64,000 nucleotides of DNA from JABWAN01 sp041918175 (GTDB lineage Bacteria; Zhuqueibacterota; Zhuqueibacteria; Zhuqueibacterales; Zhuqueibacteraceae), in the NCBI GenBank assembly GCA_041918175.1, contig JAYRWE010000091.1, forward strand, positions 215,792 through 279,791. Direction: 5' to 3'. Position numbers and translations under genes: made by a program. How positions within the stretch are numbered: position 1 is the stretch's first letter; each line of letters begins with the position of its first letter. This document shows, in pieces, positions 35,275-44,200 of the stretch. The notes beneath the pieces are model-generated. The model saw only the letters and a list, made by a program, of their open reading frames with translations. It searched no databases and was not told where the DNA came from.

Positions 35275-35739
35275 ATGGTCAACTACAAGATAGAAGAAAT
35301 GGTAAAAAAGGCATGGAAAGTTTTCCCTATAAGGTTCATGGGGAGAACACCTTCACCTTGCCATTCTGCTCCAACTTTGTTAGCAGAAAATAGAAGAGGC
35401 TGGGTAAGTTCATATTGCTCGGTCTGTGGCATTTATTCCTCCACTCTGAATGAAAATGATTTTAAGGAACTTGGTTTGTTCGTTGTTTGTCCTTCATGCA
35501 GCAAAAGAATGAGTCCTGAATTGATAAATGGCCTTTATTCGTTTGTCTGCGAAGAATGTGATCGGATGATTAAGTTTTCAGATTTTCTTCCGCGAAAAGA
35601 TGAAGTAACATCTGCCTACGAAACTCTTTTTGTACGTATATCACCAACTAGCATAAATCAAAGAACAGGATCCAGCACCCAGGAGCACCTATGCCTCTCA
35701 AGATCACCAACGTTGTCGGCGCGCGGCCGAATTTTATGA
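35275..35739 (+). CDS. Small cysteine-rich (zinc-ribbon-like) protein of unknown function
   Basis: 154 residues from ATG 35275. Three cysteine pairs are visible: SSYCSVCGIYSS, VVCPSCSKRM and FVCEECDRMIKF, consistent with a zinc-ribbon arrangement. Codon use and base composition are distinctly AT-rich compared with the genes on both sides, which suggests recent arrival. The last 16 codons overlap the wecB start in another frame and look non-native (LCLSRSPTLSARGRIL), so the true C-terminus may have been lost. No family is recognised. Confidence 0.5.
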   Translation: MVNYKIEEMVKKAWKVFPIRFMGRTPSPCHSAPTLLAENRRGWVSSYCSVCGIYSSTLNENDFKELGLFVVCPSCSKRMSPELINGLYSFVCEECDRMIKFSDFLPRKDEVTSAYETLFVRISPTSINQRTGSSTQEHLCLSRSPTLSARGRIL

Positions 35740-36800
35740 AGATCGCGCCCATCATCGATGAAATGAAAAAGCACGCGGACATTGAAGCCACGCTCGTGCA
35801 TACCGGCCAGCATTATGACGAGAAGATGTCGAAGCTCTTTTTCGATGATCTCGGCTTGCCTGTGCCCGACGTGTATCTCGGCATCGGCTCGGGCGGACAC
35901 GGTGAGCAAACCGGCAAAGTGATGATTGAGTTCGAGAAGATCATGCAGCAGAACAAGCCGGACATTGTGCTTGTGGTGGGCGACGTCAACTCGACGATTG
36001 CGTGCGGGTTGGTGGCAGTGAAGCTCGGCATCAAACTCGCGCATGTGGAGGCGGGGTTGCGTTCGTATGATCGCGGCATGCCCGAGGAAATCAATCGCGT
36101 GCTCACGGATCAAATCTCCGATTATCTTTTTCTCACGGAGCGCAGCGCGTTTCTCAATCTCGAACGCGAAGGCATAACGCCGGAGAAAATTCATTTCGTC
36201 GGCAATGTCATGATCGACTCGCTCATGAAGCATCGCGAACGCGCGGAGCAATCGAATATCTTGCATGATTTGAAAGTGGAAAGCGGCAAGTATGGTTTGA
36301 TCACGCTGCATCGTCCGAGCAATGTCGATGTGAAGGCGAATCTCGAAAGCATTTTGTATGCGCTGTTTCAAGTGCAGCGCGAAGTGCCGCTGGTGTTTCC
36401 CGTGCATCCGCGCACGCGCAAACAGATCAAACAATTCGGGCTCGAAGAATATGTAGCGCAGGCCTCGAATCTGATTTGGGCCGAGCCGCTCGGCTATCTC
36501 GATTTTCTCAAACTCACCGCGAATGCGCAACTCGTGATCACCGACAGCGGCGGCATTCAAGAAGAGACCACGGTGCTTGGGGTGCCGTGCATCACCGTGC
36601 GCGAAAACACCGAACGTCCGGTGACGGTGAGCGAAGGCACGAATCTCGTGATCGGCATGTCGCCGCAACGCATTATCGAAGAGAGCTATCGCATCTTGGA
36701 AGGCAATGGCAAGAAAGGCGGCGTGCCGGAATTTTGGGACGGCAAAGCCGCGGAGAGGATCGTAAAGATTTTGCTGGAGCATAAAGCGCTGCCGAATTAA
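35691..36800 (+). CDS. wecB: UDP-N-acetylglucosamine 2-epimerase (non-hydrolysing)
   Basis: 369 residues. It interconverts UDP-GlcNAc and UDP-ManNAc in the cytoplasm, supplying ManNAc-type precursors for surface glycans. The signatures are clear: VVGARPNFMKIAPI at the start, HTGQHYDEKMS near residue 38, LVVGDVNSTIACGLVA, HVEAGLRSYDRGMPEEINR near residue 118, TLHRPSNVD near residue 205, TDSGGIQEET near residue 285 and RENTERPVTVSEGTN. The ATG is preceded by AGGAGCACCT. It closes the polysaccharide-related stretch, with murJ following after a repeat-rich spacer. Confidence 0.95.
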   Translation: MPLKITNVVGARPNFMKIAPIIDEMKKHADIEATLVHTGQHYDEKMSKLFFDDLGLPVPDVYLGIGSGGHGEQTGKVMIEFEKIMQQNKPDIVLVVGDVNSTIACGLVAVKLGIKLAHVEAGLRSYDRGMPEEINRVLTDQISDYLFLTERSAFLNLEREGITPEKIHFVGNVMIDSLMKHRERAEQSNILHDLKVESGKYGLITLHRPSNVDVKANLESILYALFQVQREVPLVFPVHPRTRKQIKQFGLEEYVAQASNLIWAEPLGYLDFLKLTANAQLVITDSGGIQEETTVLGVPCITVRENTERPVTVSEGTNLVIGMSPQRIIEESYRILEGNGKKGGVPEFWDGKAAERIVKILLEHKALPN

Positions 36801-36815
36801 GACAAAACGATTTTG

Positions 36816-36848
36816 GGCAAAACGATTATGCCGCGCGATCGTTTTGCC
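36816..36848 (+). terminator. Hairpin after wecB, possible terminator
   Basis: An 11-bp stem GGCAAAACGAT / ATCGTTTTGCC around an 11-base loop, starting 16 bp after the wecB stop. No clear T-run follows, so it may be a weak or factor-dependent terminator, or just a palindrome. Confidence 0.5.
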
Positions 36849-36945
36849 TTCGTTGCAATGCCTGCCCCCAATTGCTGCGAGTGCTCACTCTCGAAATCTT
36901 GCCGCGAAACCTCGGCATTGAATTTTCACACTAAAGTTTTTTGGG

Positions 36946-37038
36946 GCCCGTCGCTGCTCCACCGAGGTGTCATCTTTGCTTGTTTACCTCACTTTTATCT
37001 CTTCGAGCTAGCTGACTTCAAAGCGACGGCATCCCGCC
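36946..37038 (+). repeat. GTCGCTGCTC dispersed element, copy 3
   Basis: CCCGTCGCTGCTCCACCGAG, CTTGTTTACCTCAC, then GCTGACTTCAAAGCGACGGC. It lies in the 465-bp gene-free spacer between wecB and murJ. Confidence 0.75.
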
Positions 37039-37173
37039 ACCTAACGCACATTTTCAAACGAGCCGCGCACGGGCTCGATTTTCACACCAGCGTGCAATGA
37101 GAGATTATTCCAATTGCTTCTATGAAGCGCGCTGTCTATTTTTGCCGAGAGCGTTAAGTCATCTCCAGCGAGT

Positions 37174-37262
37174 AAAAAGATTCCTACTGAATGACATTTT
37201 CACTTGCCGTGCGAAATCCATAACTCCATCACTCCACAACTCCACCAATCCAATCATCCACC
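37174..37262. repeat. Half family A hairpin and CCATCACTCC tracts before murJ
   Basis: 37174-37196 is the right arm of a family A element (GATTCCTACTGAATGACA) without its left arm. 37206-37262 holds CCATAACTCCATCACTCC and CCACCAATCCAATCATCC tracts of the GGATTGATGG family, ending at the murJ start. Confidence 0.65.
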
Positions 37263-37265
37263 TTC

Positions 37266-38885
37266 GTGTCTTCTTCCCTCAATAAAAAAGTCGGTCTCGC
37301 GGCGCTCATAATGATGGCCTCGGTGCTGCTCAGCCGCATCATCGGCTTGCTGCGCGAAATCATCATCGCACAAGTCGGCGGCGCGAATGCCGCGGTTGAT
37401 GCGTACAACGTCGCATTCAATCTGCCCGACATCCTCAATCACGTGATCGGCAGCGGCTTTCTCTCGGTCACATTCATTCCGATCTTCTCGCAATATCTCG
37501 CGCGCGAAAACGAAGCCGAGGGCTGGCGCGTGTTCTCGATCATACTCTGCGCGTTCGGCGCCGTGTTGGTGGGATTGATCGCATTCGTGTGGGCCTTCGC
37601 CCATGTGCTCGTGCCGTTGAGTGCGCCAGGTCTAACCGATCCGGCGCAAGTCGCGAGCGCAGTGCGCATGACGCGCATCATGCTGCCCGCGCAACTTTTC
37701 TTCTTCGTCGGCGGCATGTTGATGGCCGTGCAATTCGCGCAGGAGCAATTCAAGCTGCCCGCGCTCGCGCCGCTGATTTATAATATCGGCATCATCGCCG
37801 GCGGGTTGTTGCTCAGTCGTTGGTTCGGCATGGAAGGCTTCGCGTGGGGCGCAACCTGCGGCGCATTTGTCGGCAGCTTTTTCGTGCAATACTTCGGCGC
37901 ACGGCGCGTGGGCATGCGCTTCCAGCTAATTTTCGATTGGCGTCATCCTGATCTCAAAAAATACGTCGCGCTCACGCTGCCGCTCATGCTTGGCCTCACC
38001 ATGATTTTTTCAAACGAGCTGCTCACGCGTTTCTTCGGCTCGTATTTGCCTGCGGGCAGCATTGCTTCGCTGAATTATGCGTTGCGCGTCATGTTCATTC
38101 TCGTTGCGTTCTTCGGGCAATCCGCGAGCGCGGCCTCGTTTCCCTATCTTGCGCGGCTGGTGGCTGAGAGCAAAATGGCGGAGATGAACAAGCTACTCAA
38201 CGACACGCTACGGCGCTATATCGCATTGGTGATTCCCTGCTCCGTGCTGCTCTTCCTTGTGCGTCATGAAGCGATTCATCTTCTCTTTCAACGCGGCCGC
38301 TTTGATGCGCTCGCCACCGCGCGCACCGCGGAAGTGCTCGGCTACTTTCTCATCGGCGCGTTCGCCGTAGCCGGACAGACCGTGGTGGTGCGCGGTTTTT
38401 ATGCGACGCAGAACACGCTCTTTCCGACGATCGTGAGCACGTTGAGCGTACTCGCGAGCCTGCCGCTCTATTGGCTCGGCGTGCGCGAATGGGGCAGCGC
38501 GGGTTTGGCTATGACGATCTCGCTCGCTTCGATTGCGCAGGTGAGCTTGCTTTATGTTTTATGGAATCGCCGTAGCAAGAATGTTGGCAGCCGTGAGGTC
38601 TATTCGTTCTTCGTGAAGATCATCGCGCTGAGTGTGAGCCTCGGCTTTGGCCTGCATTGGTTCAAAACCTATGCGCTGCGCGGACTCGATGCTGCGACGT
38701 TTATCGGGAGCACGTTGATCTGTGCTGTGATGGCAGCTCTCTTCAGCGTGCTGTTCGTTGCCGCGGCGTATGTGTTCCGCGTGCGGGAGGTGATCGAGGT
38801 GATCAACAGAGTGAAGCGCCGTGTCATGCGGAGGAAGAACGGCTTCGAAAAATCCCCCCTTGAGGGGGGCAGGGGGGTGTCATAG
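37266..38885 (+). CDS. murJ: Lipid II flippase MurJ
   Basis: 539 residues starting at GTG 37266. It is a polytopic MOP-superfamily protein with about 14 helices that flips lipid II for peptidoglycan synthesis. The N-terminal MASVLLSRIIGLLREIIIA and AYNVAFNLPDILNHVIGSGFL are the MurJ/MviN signature with functional arginines. LNYALRVMFILVAFFGQSAS and RGFYATQNTLFPT follow in the C-lobe. The last residues (KSPLEGGRGVS) are encoded by a mobile C-rich palindrome that has replaced the original 3' end. The genes on either side do not clearly belong to the same unit. Confidence 0.92.
   Translation: MSSSLNKKVGLAALIMMASVLLSRIIGLLREIIIAQVGGANAAVDAYNVAFNLPDILNHVIGSGFLSVTFIPIFSQYLARENEAEGWRVFSIILCAFGAVLVGLIAFVWAFAHVLVPLSAPGLTDPAQVASAVRMTRIMLPAQLFFFVGGMLMAVQFAQEQFKLPALAPLIYNIGIIAGGLLLSRWFGMEGFAWGATCGAFVGSFFVQYFGARRVGMRFQLIFDWRHPDLKKYVALTLPLMLGLTMIFSNELLTRFFGSYLPAGSIASLNYALRVMFILVAFFGQSASAASFPYLARLVAESKMAEMNKLLNDTLRRYIALVIPCSVLLFLVRHEAIHLLFQRGRFDALATARTAEVLGYFLIGAFAVAGQTVVVRGFYATQNTLFPTIVSTLSVLASLPLYWLGVREWGSAGLAMTISLASIAQVSLLYVLWNRRSKNVGSREVYSFFVKIIALSVSLGFGLHWFKTYALRGLDAATFIGSTLICAVMAALFSVLFVAAAYVFRVREVIEVINRVKRRVMRRKNGFEKSPLEGGRGVS
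38853..38881 (+). repeat. C-rich palindrome inside the murJ 3' end
   Basis: TCCCCCCTTGAGGGGGG followed by CAGGGGGGTGT overlaps the last codons and stop of murJ. It is a single arm of the element seen as inverted pairs at 8645 and 20306. Confidence 0.85.
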
Positions 38886-39034
38886 CAGCATTCATTGTCA
38901 CCGAGGGAACGAGCGGCTTGACTTTGCAGCGCGATTTCGCTATTCTAAAATAAGCGCTGAAAGAGTTGCGATTTCAATTCCCGCCATAGAAAAGAGAGAC
39001 GCCCGAGCCGTTGACGCGTTATCGAGGTCTTGCC

Positions 39035-39265
39035 ATGAACAATAAGCCGAATGAAAAAATTCAACTCTCACCTGAGTTGGAGGCCACGCTCAAGGAGCGG
39101 GGCGTGTACACGAGTGAATTCATGAATGCCGCGCTCGCGTTCGCGCTGAAAAACGACGCGTTCAAACAAGAATGGCGGCAGTATGAATTTCAGAAGGGCC
39201 TCGACCAGCTTGAGCGAGGCGAATCTTATTCTTTGGAAGAAGTCATGGACGAAATCGCTAATTGA
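39035..39265 (+). CDS. Small antitoxin-like hypothetical protein
   Basis: 76 residues (MNNKPNEKIQLSPELEATLK...). A short N-terminal beta/helix segment is followed by KERGVYTSEFMNAALAFALK and a C-terminal YSLEEVMDEIAN typical in feel of small addiction-module antitoxins. No toxin gene is adjacent; the next gene encodes the SIR2-CHAT protein 181 bp away. It starts at ATG 39035; an upstream ATG at 39011 is possible. Function is unassigned. Confidence 0.5.
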   Translation: MNNKPNEKIQLSPELEATLKERGVYTSEFMNAALAFALKNDAFKQEWRQYEFQKGLDQLERGESYSLEEVMDEIAN

Positions 39266-39279
39266 GCCGCCCCTCACTA

Positions 39280-39354
39280 TGTCATTCAGAAGGAATCCTT
39301 TTGCGCACTGGGATTTGTGCCAAGTTCAAAAAAAAAAGATTCCTACTGAATGAC
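39280..39354. repeat. TGTCATTC family A hairpin repeat
   Basis: TGTCATTCAGAAGGAATCC to GATTCCTACTGAATGAC, with an A-run in the centre, in the gap upstream of the SIR2-CHAT gene. Confidence 0.85.
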
Positions 39355-39445
39355 GGTTTGAAGGGATTGAGTATTGAAGGCGAAAATCAAACTTCATTAA
39401 ATCGACAAGCTTCAAGCGATTCCCAAACCACGGGGAACGACGCCC

Positions 39446-40960
39446 TTGCAAGAGCAAGATCTCAAACTCATCTTCAACGCGATTGAATCCGGCAAATGCC
39501 TCGCGTTTCTCGGCGCGGGCGCATGCACGGCCTTTCGCACCTCGCGCGGCAACGAAGTGCTCGGCTTGCCCACCGGCGGCCAGCTTGCGCAGTGGCTCGC
39601 CGAAAAGTGCCAATACACCAACGGCACAACGTATGACCTCGCGCGCGTGGCGGATTATTTTCTCTACACACAAAGCGGAGATCGCGAACCCCTCATCAAG
39701 GCGCTGCAAGAAAAATTCAACATCGGTTGCCCGCCGCGCCCCATTCACACCGCATTGGCGCAGCTTTCCCACATTAAAACCATCATCACTTCGAACTACG
39801 ACGACTTACTCGAAACTGAGTTGCGACGTTACGGTCGCAATCTCACGAAAAATGTCTATAGTCTAAACAATTCGCGCGCGGCGCAGTTTCCCTATATTGT
39901 CGACTTTGCGGAAAAAGATATTATTCTGCACAAAATGCACGGCAGCATTGACGAGCCGACCAGTATCATCGTCGCGCAGTCAGATTACATCCGCTACCTC
40001 GCGCACTTGAACGATCCGGATCGCGGCATGCCGGAATTTTTCCGCAAGGGATTGATCCCGCAGCGCACGCTCTTGTTTCTCGGCTACAGTTTGGAAGATT
40101 GGAATTTCCGCGTGATTTGGGAAGGCGTGCTCGCGAATTATCAGTTGCTCAACACGCGCAAGGTTGCCTATGCGTTGGTGAAGAACCCTTCCGACTATCA
40201 AAAGAGTTTTTGGATGACACGAAATGTGCGCGTGTTCGACTACGATCTCACCGACTTCGCGATCAAACTCGCCGAGCACTTCGATCTCGAAATTCCACAA
40301 CTCGACATTCGCAAAAAAGCCGAGGGCGCTACGGCTGCCGTTGCCACGCCGAGGCGCGATCCCAATCGTCCCATCAAAATCTTGTTTCTCACCGCCAGTC
40401 CGCGCGACGTGAAAGAGCCGCTTGCGCTCGACCAAGAATGGCGCGCGATCGATGAAGCCTTGCGCAAGTCGCAGTATCGCGACAAATTTCAACTCGAACA
40501 GTTCCGCGCCACACGTGTGAGCGATTTGCAAGGCTGCCTGCTCCGCCATGCGCCGGACCTCGTTCACTTCAGCGGCCACGGTTTTATCAACGAAATTATT
40601 TTGGAAGACGAGGCCGGCAACAGCGCGCCGGTTTCCACCGAAGCGTTGAGCGCAATGTTTCGCGCGTTCAAAGACACGATTCGCTGCGTCGTGCTCAACG
40701 CCTGTTTTTCGCAAACGCATGCGCAAGCCCTCGCCGAACATCTCGATTGTGTGATCGGCACGTACCTGCCTATCGGCGATGACGCGGCGCGACATTTTTC
40801 CAAAGGCTTTTATGAAGCGCTCGGCTATGGCCGCAATGTGCAAAGCGCCTTCGAACTCGGCTGCACCGAGATTCGTTTGGCAGGATTAAAAGAGCACGAT
40901 ACGCCACGCCTCACTGCGCTGCGCCAAAAACCGGAAGAGATTGTGTTTGTACAAAAGTAG
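39446..40960 (+). CDS. SIR2-like NADase domain fused to CHAT caspase-like protease domain
   Basis: 504 residues from a TTG start at 39446. Residues 10-285 form a SIR2-like domain: CLAFLGAGACTAF with the GAG nucleotide loop at 23-25, TIITSNYDDLLE with Asn117, HKMHGSID with His165, and LFLGYSLEDWNFRVIWE. The Asn and His correspond to residues essential for NAD+ cleavage in SIR2 defence effectors. Residues 310-500 form a CHAT domain: KILFLTASPRD, LVHFSGHGF with His378 and VVLNACFSQ with Cys420, the caspase dyad. An NAD-depleting unit and a protease in one chain suggests a conflict-system effector. The STAND NTPase gene follows 302 bp downstream. Confidence 0.88.
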   Translation: MQEQDLKLIFNAIESGKCLAFLGAGACTAFRTSRGNEVLGLPTGGQLAQWLAEKCQYTNGTTYDLARVADYFLYTQSGDREPLIKALQEKFNIGCPPRPIHTALAQLSHIKTIITSNYDDLLETELRRYGRNLTKNVYSLNNSRAAQFPYIVDFAEKDIILHKMHGSIDEPTSIIVAQSDYIRYLAHLNDPDRGMPEFFRKGLIPQRTLLFLGYSLEDWNFRVIWEGVLANYQLLNTRKVAYALVKNPSDYQKSFWMTRNVRVFDYDLTDFAIKLAEHFDLEIPQLDIRKKAEGATAAVATPRRDPNRPIKILFLTASPRDVKEPLALDQEWRAIDEALRKSQYRDKFQLEQFRATRVSDLQGCLLRHAPDLVHFSGHGFINEIILEDEAGNSAPVSTEALSAMFRAFKDTIRCVVLNACFSQTHAQALAEHLDCVIGTYLPIGDDAARHFSKGFYEALGYGRNVQSAFELGCTEIRLAGLKEHDTPRLTALRQKPEEIVFVQK

Positions 40961-40976
40961 TAAGCAGCCATCGGTG

Positions 40977-41262
40977 AGCAGTCAACAGTGATCAGCCATA
41001 AATTGAGCGGCTATCGAATACGCTATTGATTTGCAAACTCCGTTAGGAGTGGCATGTTTATAGAAAGCCCAAAATGAAATGACCGAAACTCCGTAGGAGT
41101 GACATGTTTTGTCATTTAGATGATCTGTCACCTCCTCACATTTCACTCCTACGGAGTTCAATCGCTATGAGGGTTTTCCATTCTATAAACATTTCAACCC
41201 TACGGGTTTTGTTCATCGCTTTGAGTTTCTTGATGAATTAACCAGCAACCAGCAACCAGTTC
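40977..41262. repeat. Nested ACTCCGTAGGAGT palindromes and AACCAGC tract between the two conflict genes
   Basis: 40977-41000 has CAGTCAACAGTGATCAG. 41037-41066 has AACTCCGTTAGGAGTGGCAT and 41092-41119 AACTCCGTAGGAGTGACATG. Inverted relatives follow at 41140-41163 (CACTCCTACGGAGTT) and 41181-41210 (TTCTATAAACATTTCAACCC), giving a nested hairpin. 41237-41262 is an AACCAGC tract that abuts the STAND start codon. No gene is seen in the 302-bp gap. Confidence 0.75.
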
Positions 41263-44200
41263 ATGCCCCGAGCGCCCTACAAATACCTCGACTACTACAC
41301 CTTCGAAGACGCCGACCTCTTCTTTGGCCGCGAGGAAGAAACGCAGAAGATGGTGGGCGAGATTCTTTCCACCAAGCTGCTCGTGCTCTTTTCGCCCTCC
41401 GGCTCGGGCAAGACCTCGCTCATCAATGCCGGCGTGCGGCCCGCGTTGGAAAAGCTCGGCTATCGCACGGTCTACACCCGCTTCAACGGCCCGGACCCTA
41501 TTTCCTCCGTGCGCAACGCCGTGGTCAGCGCGCTCAATCTTCCCGCAACCGACCCGAATAACGACCTGCACAGCTTTCTCGTTCGGGCAGTTACCAGTGA
41601 TCAGTCATCAGTGAGCAGTGATCAGTTATCAGTGACGAGCAACCAGCATCCAGCAACCAGCATCCAGGATCAAGCAACCAGCAACCAGCAACCTCTCGTC
41701 CTCTTCCTCGACCAATTCGAAGAGTTTTTCCTCGTGTTTGATAAACAGCCCGAGGGCCGCAAGGCTTTCATTGAGCAAGTAGCAAAGATCAAATATGACG
41801 ATCAACTGCCCGTGTTTCTCGTGTTCTCTTTGCGCGAGGATTATTTTGCCAACCTGCACGAATTCCGCGAGGCCATTCCGTCGATTTTTCAAAACAACGC
41901 CAACCTGCGTTTGGAACCGTTTACCGAGGAAGAAGCGGCGCGCGCCATTGCCGAGCCAGTGAAGCAATTCGGCTATGAATATGATCAAAGCTTGGTGCAA
42001 ACGCTGGTCGTAGACTTGAAGAACGGCAAAGCCGGCATCGAACCGATTGCGCTACAGATCGTTTGCCACACGCTCTGGCAAAATCGGCCTGGCGTTGCTG
42101 CGCCAAACGGAAGCGCGCCGAGCCTTGCCACGCCGCCCAAGATTGACGAAACGATTTACAAAAAATGCCACGGCGTGCAGGCCATTATGAACGAGCACAC
42201 CGACCGCCTCTTGCGCCAAATACCGCAACGGCAGCAAGGCTTCATGGCGCGCATCTTCGAAGCTTTGAAAACCCGCGACAACACCAAGCTCTACCGCCGC
42301 TTGCAGGATTTGCAGGAAACCTTGCGTCTGCGCGATGAAAACCGCTTGAAAGCGGCTCTACAAAAACTCGCGGAGATCGGCGTGCTGCGCCACGAACAGC
42401 GCAGCGGCGACGATTGGTATGAGTTCAAACACGACTATCTCGTGCCGGAGGTGACGAAGTGGATTCAGGCGCGGCGCGAGGCAATCAATCGCCGGCGTTT
42501 TTGGTATGGGGTAGCGCCTGGCGCGGCGCTGTTGTGCGGCTTGTTGGTTTATCTGTTTGTACAGTACAACTCGTTTTATGCCGGAACCGTCACGCCGGAA
42601 AATGTCAGCTTCCAAGAAGAAGAAATTGCTATTTTTCGCGAGAACCCTTTCCATGAAGTTGTGGTGACGACCGGCTACCGGCTTTACGAAACGCGCGATG
42701 ACAGCACCAGAAGAGGTTTAAAAAATCATTTCAACCTGGGCTTTCAGAAAGCGGATGATTGGACTTGGCTGGGAAGCAAATTACCTAAAGTAGATGGCGC
42801 GCTGGTTGTGTATAAACTTGGTAAGCATCAATTAGCATTTGATGCGCTCGTTGCCAGCCTTAAAGATCAAAATGAGTATGACCGCAGCCAAGCTGCTGAT
42901 GCGCTGAGCAATCTCGGCCAAGGTGATGACCGTGCGATTGCGGCACTTCTCATCGCTCTCACTGATCAAGATTCTAGTGTGCGTTACCAAGCCACCACCG
43001 CGCTGGGAAATATCGACCACAGCAATGACCGCGTGATTGCGGCGCTGGTCGCCGCGCTCAAAGACAAAAATTCTGATGTCCGCAGACAAACCGCTAGCGC
43101 GCTGCGCAATCACGGCCAACGTGATGACCGCGCAATTGCGGCGCTCTTCATCGCGCTCTACGATCAAGATTATGATGTCCGTAACGAAGCCGCCGACGCG
43201 CTCGTCTTTCTCGGCAATAGGGATGACCGCCTCATTTTGGCGCTTCTCTCCGCGCTCAAAAATAAAAATGAGTATGTCCGCAGCCACGCAGTTAACGCCC
43301 TGGAGAATCTTGGTTATAGTGATGAACGCGTGATCGCGGCGCTACTCACAGCACTCACGGATATAGATGAGCATGTTCGCGGACAAGCCGCCAGCGCGCT
43401 CGGGGAGCTCGGCCACAGTGATGAGCGCGTGATCGCGGCGCTACTCACAACATTCAAGGATAGAGGTGAGCTTGTCCGTGGACAAGCCGCAGGCGCGCTC
43501 GGGAATCTCGGCCACAATGATGAACGCGTTATTTCAGCACTTTTCGCCAGCCTCGCAGATCGAAATAAATTCGTCCGCCGCAACGCCATCGCCACACTTG
43601 TCAAGTTTGGCCACAGCAATGACCGCGTCATTTCGGCTCTGCTCGCAGCTCTCAGAGATGAAGATGAGTATGTACGCCGCCAAGCCGTCAACGTGCTAGG
43701 AAATCTCCGCCACAGCGATGACCGCGTGATTACAGCGCTTCTCGCAGCGCATAGAGATCCAATAGAGGTTGTCGGTCGCCAAGCCGCTGCCGCACTGGGA
43801 AACCTCGGCAAAAGCGATGACCGTGTGATTACGGCGCTCCGCGCGGTGATCGAACATCCGAACGAAAATTATTATTGGCGTGGCAACCATAACCAAGCCG
43901 CCGCTGCGCTGGTCAATCTCGGCCAAAGCGATGACCGCTTGATTACGGCGCTACTCGCTAGCCTCAAAGATCAAGATGAGTATGTCCGTGAACAAGCCGC
44001 CGCCGCGCTCGGCAATTTCCGCCACCGCGATGACCGCATAATCGCGGCGCTCTTCGACGCGCTTAAGGATTGGAGCCGCCGCAGCCAGCCTGCCGCCGCG
44101 CTGGTCAATCTCGGCCAAAGCGATGACCGCGTGATTACGGCACTCTTAACTGATCTCAAAGCTCCAGATGAGAATGCCCGCCGCCAAGCCGCTGCCACGC

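Noticed and set aside
35658..36782. 374-codon minus-strand frame opposite wecB
   Set aside because: Antisense shadow of a clear UDP-GlcNAc 2-epimerase.
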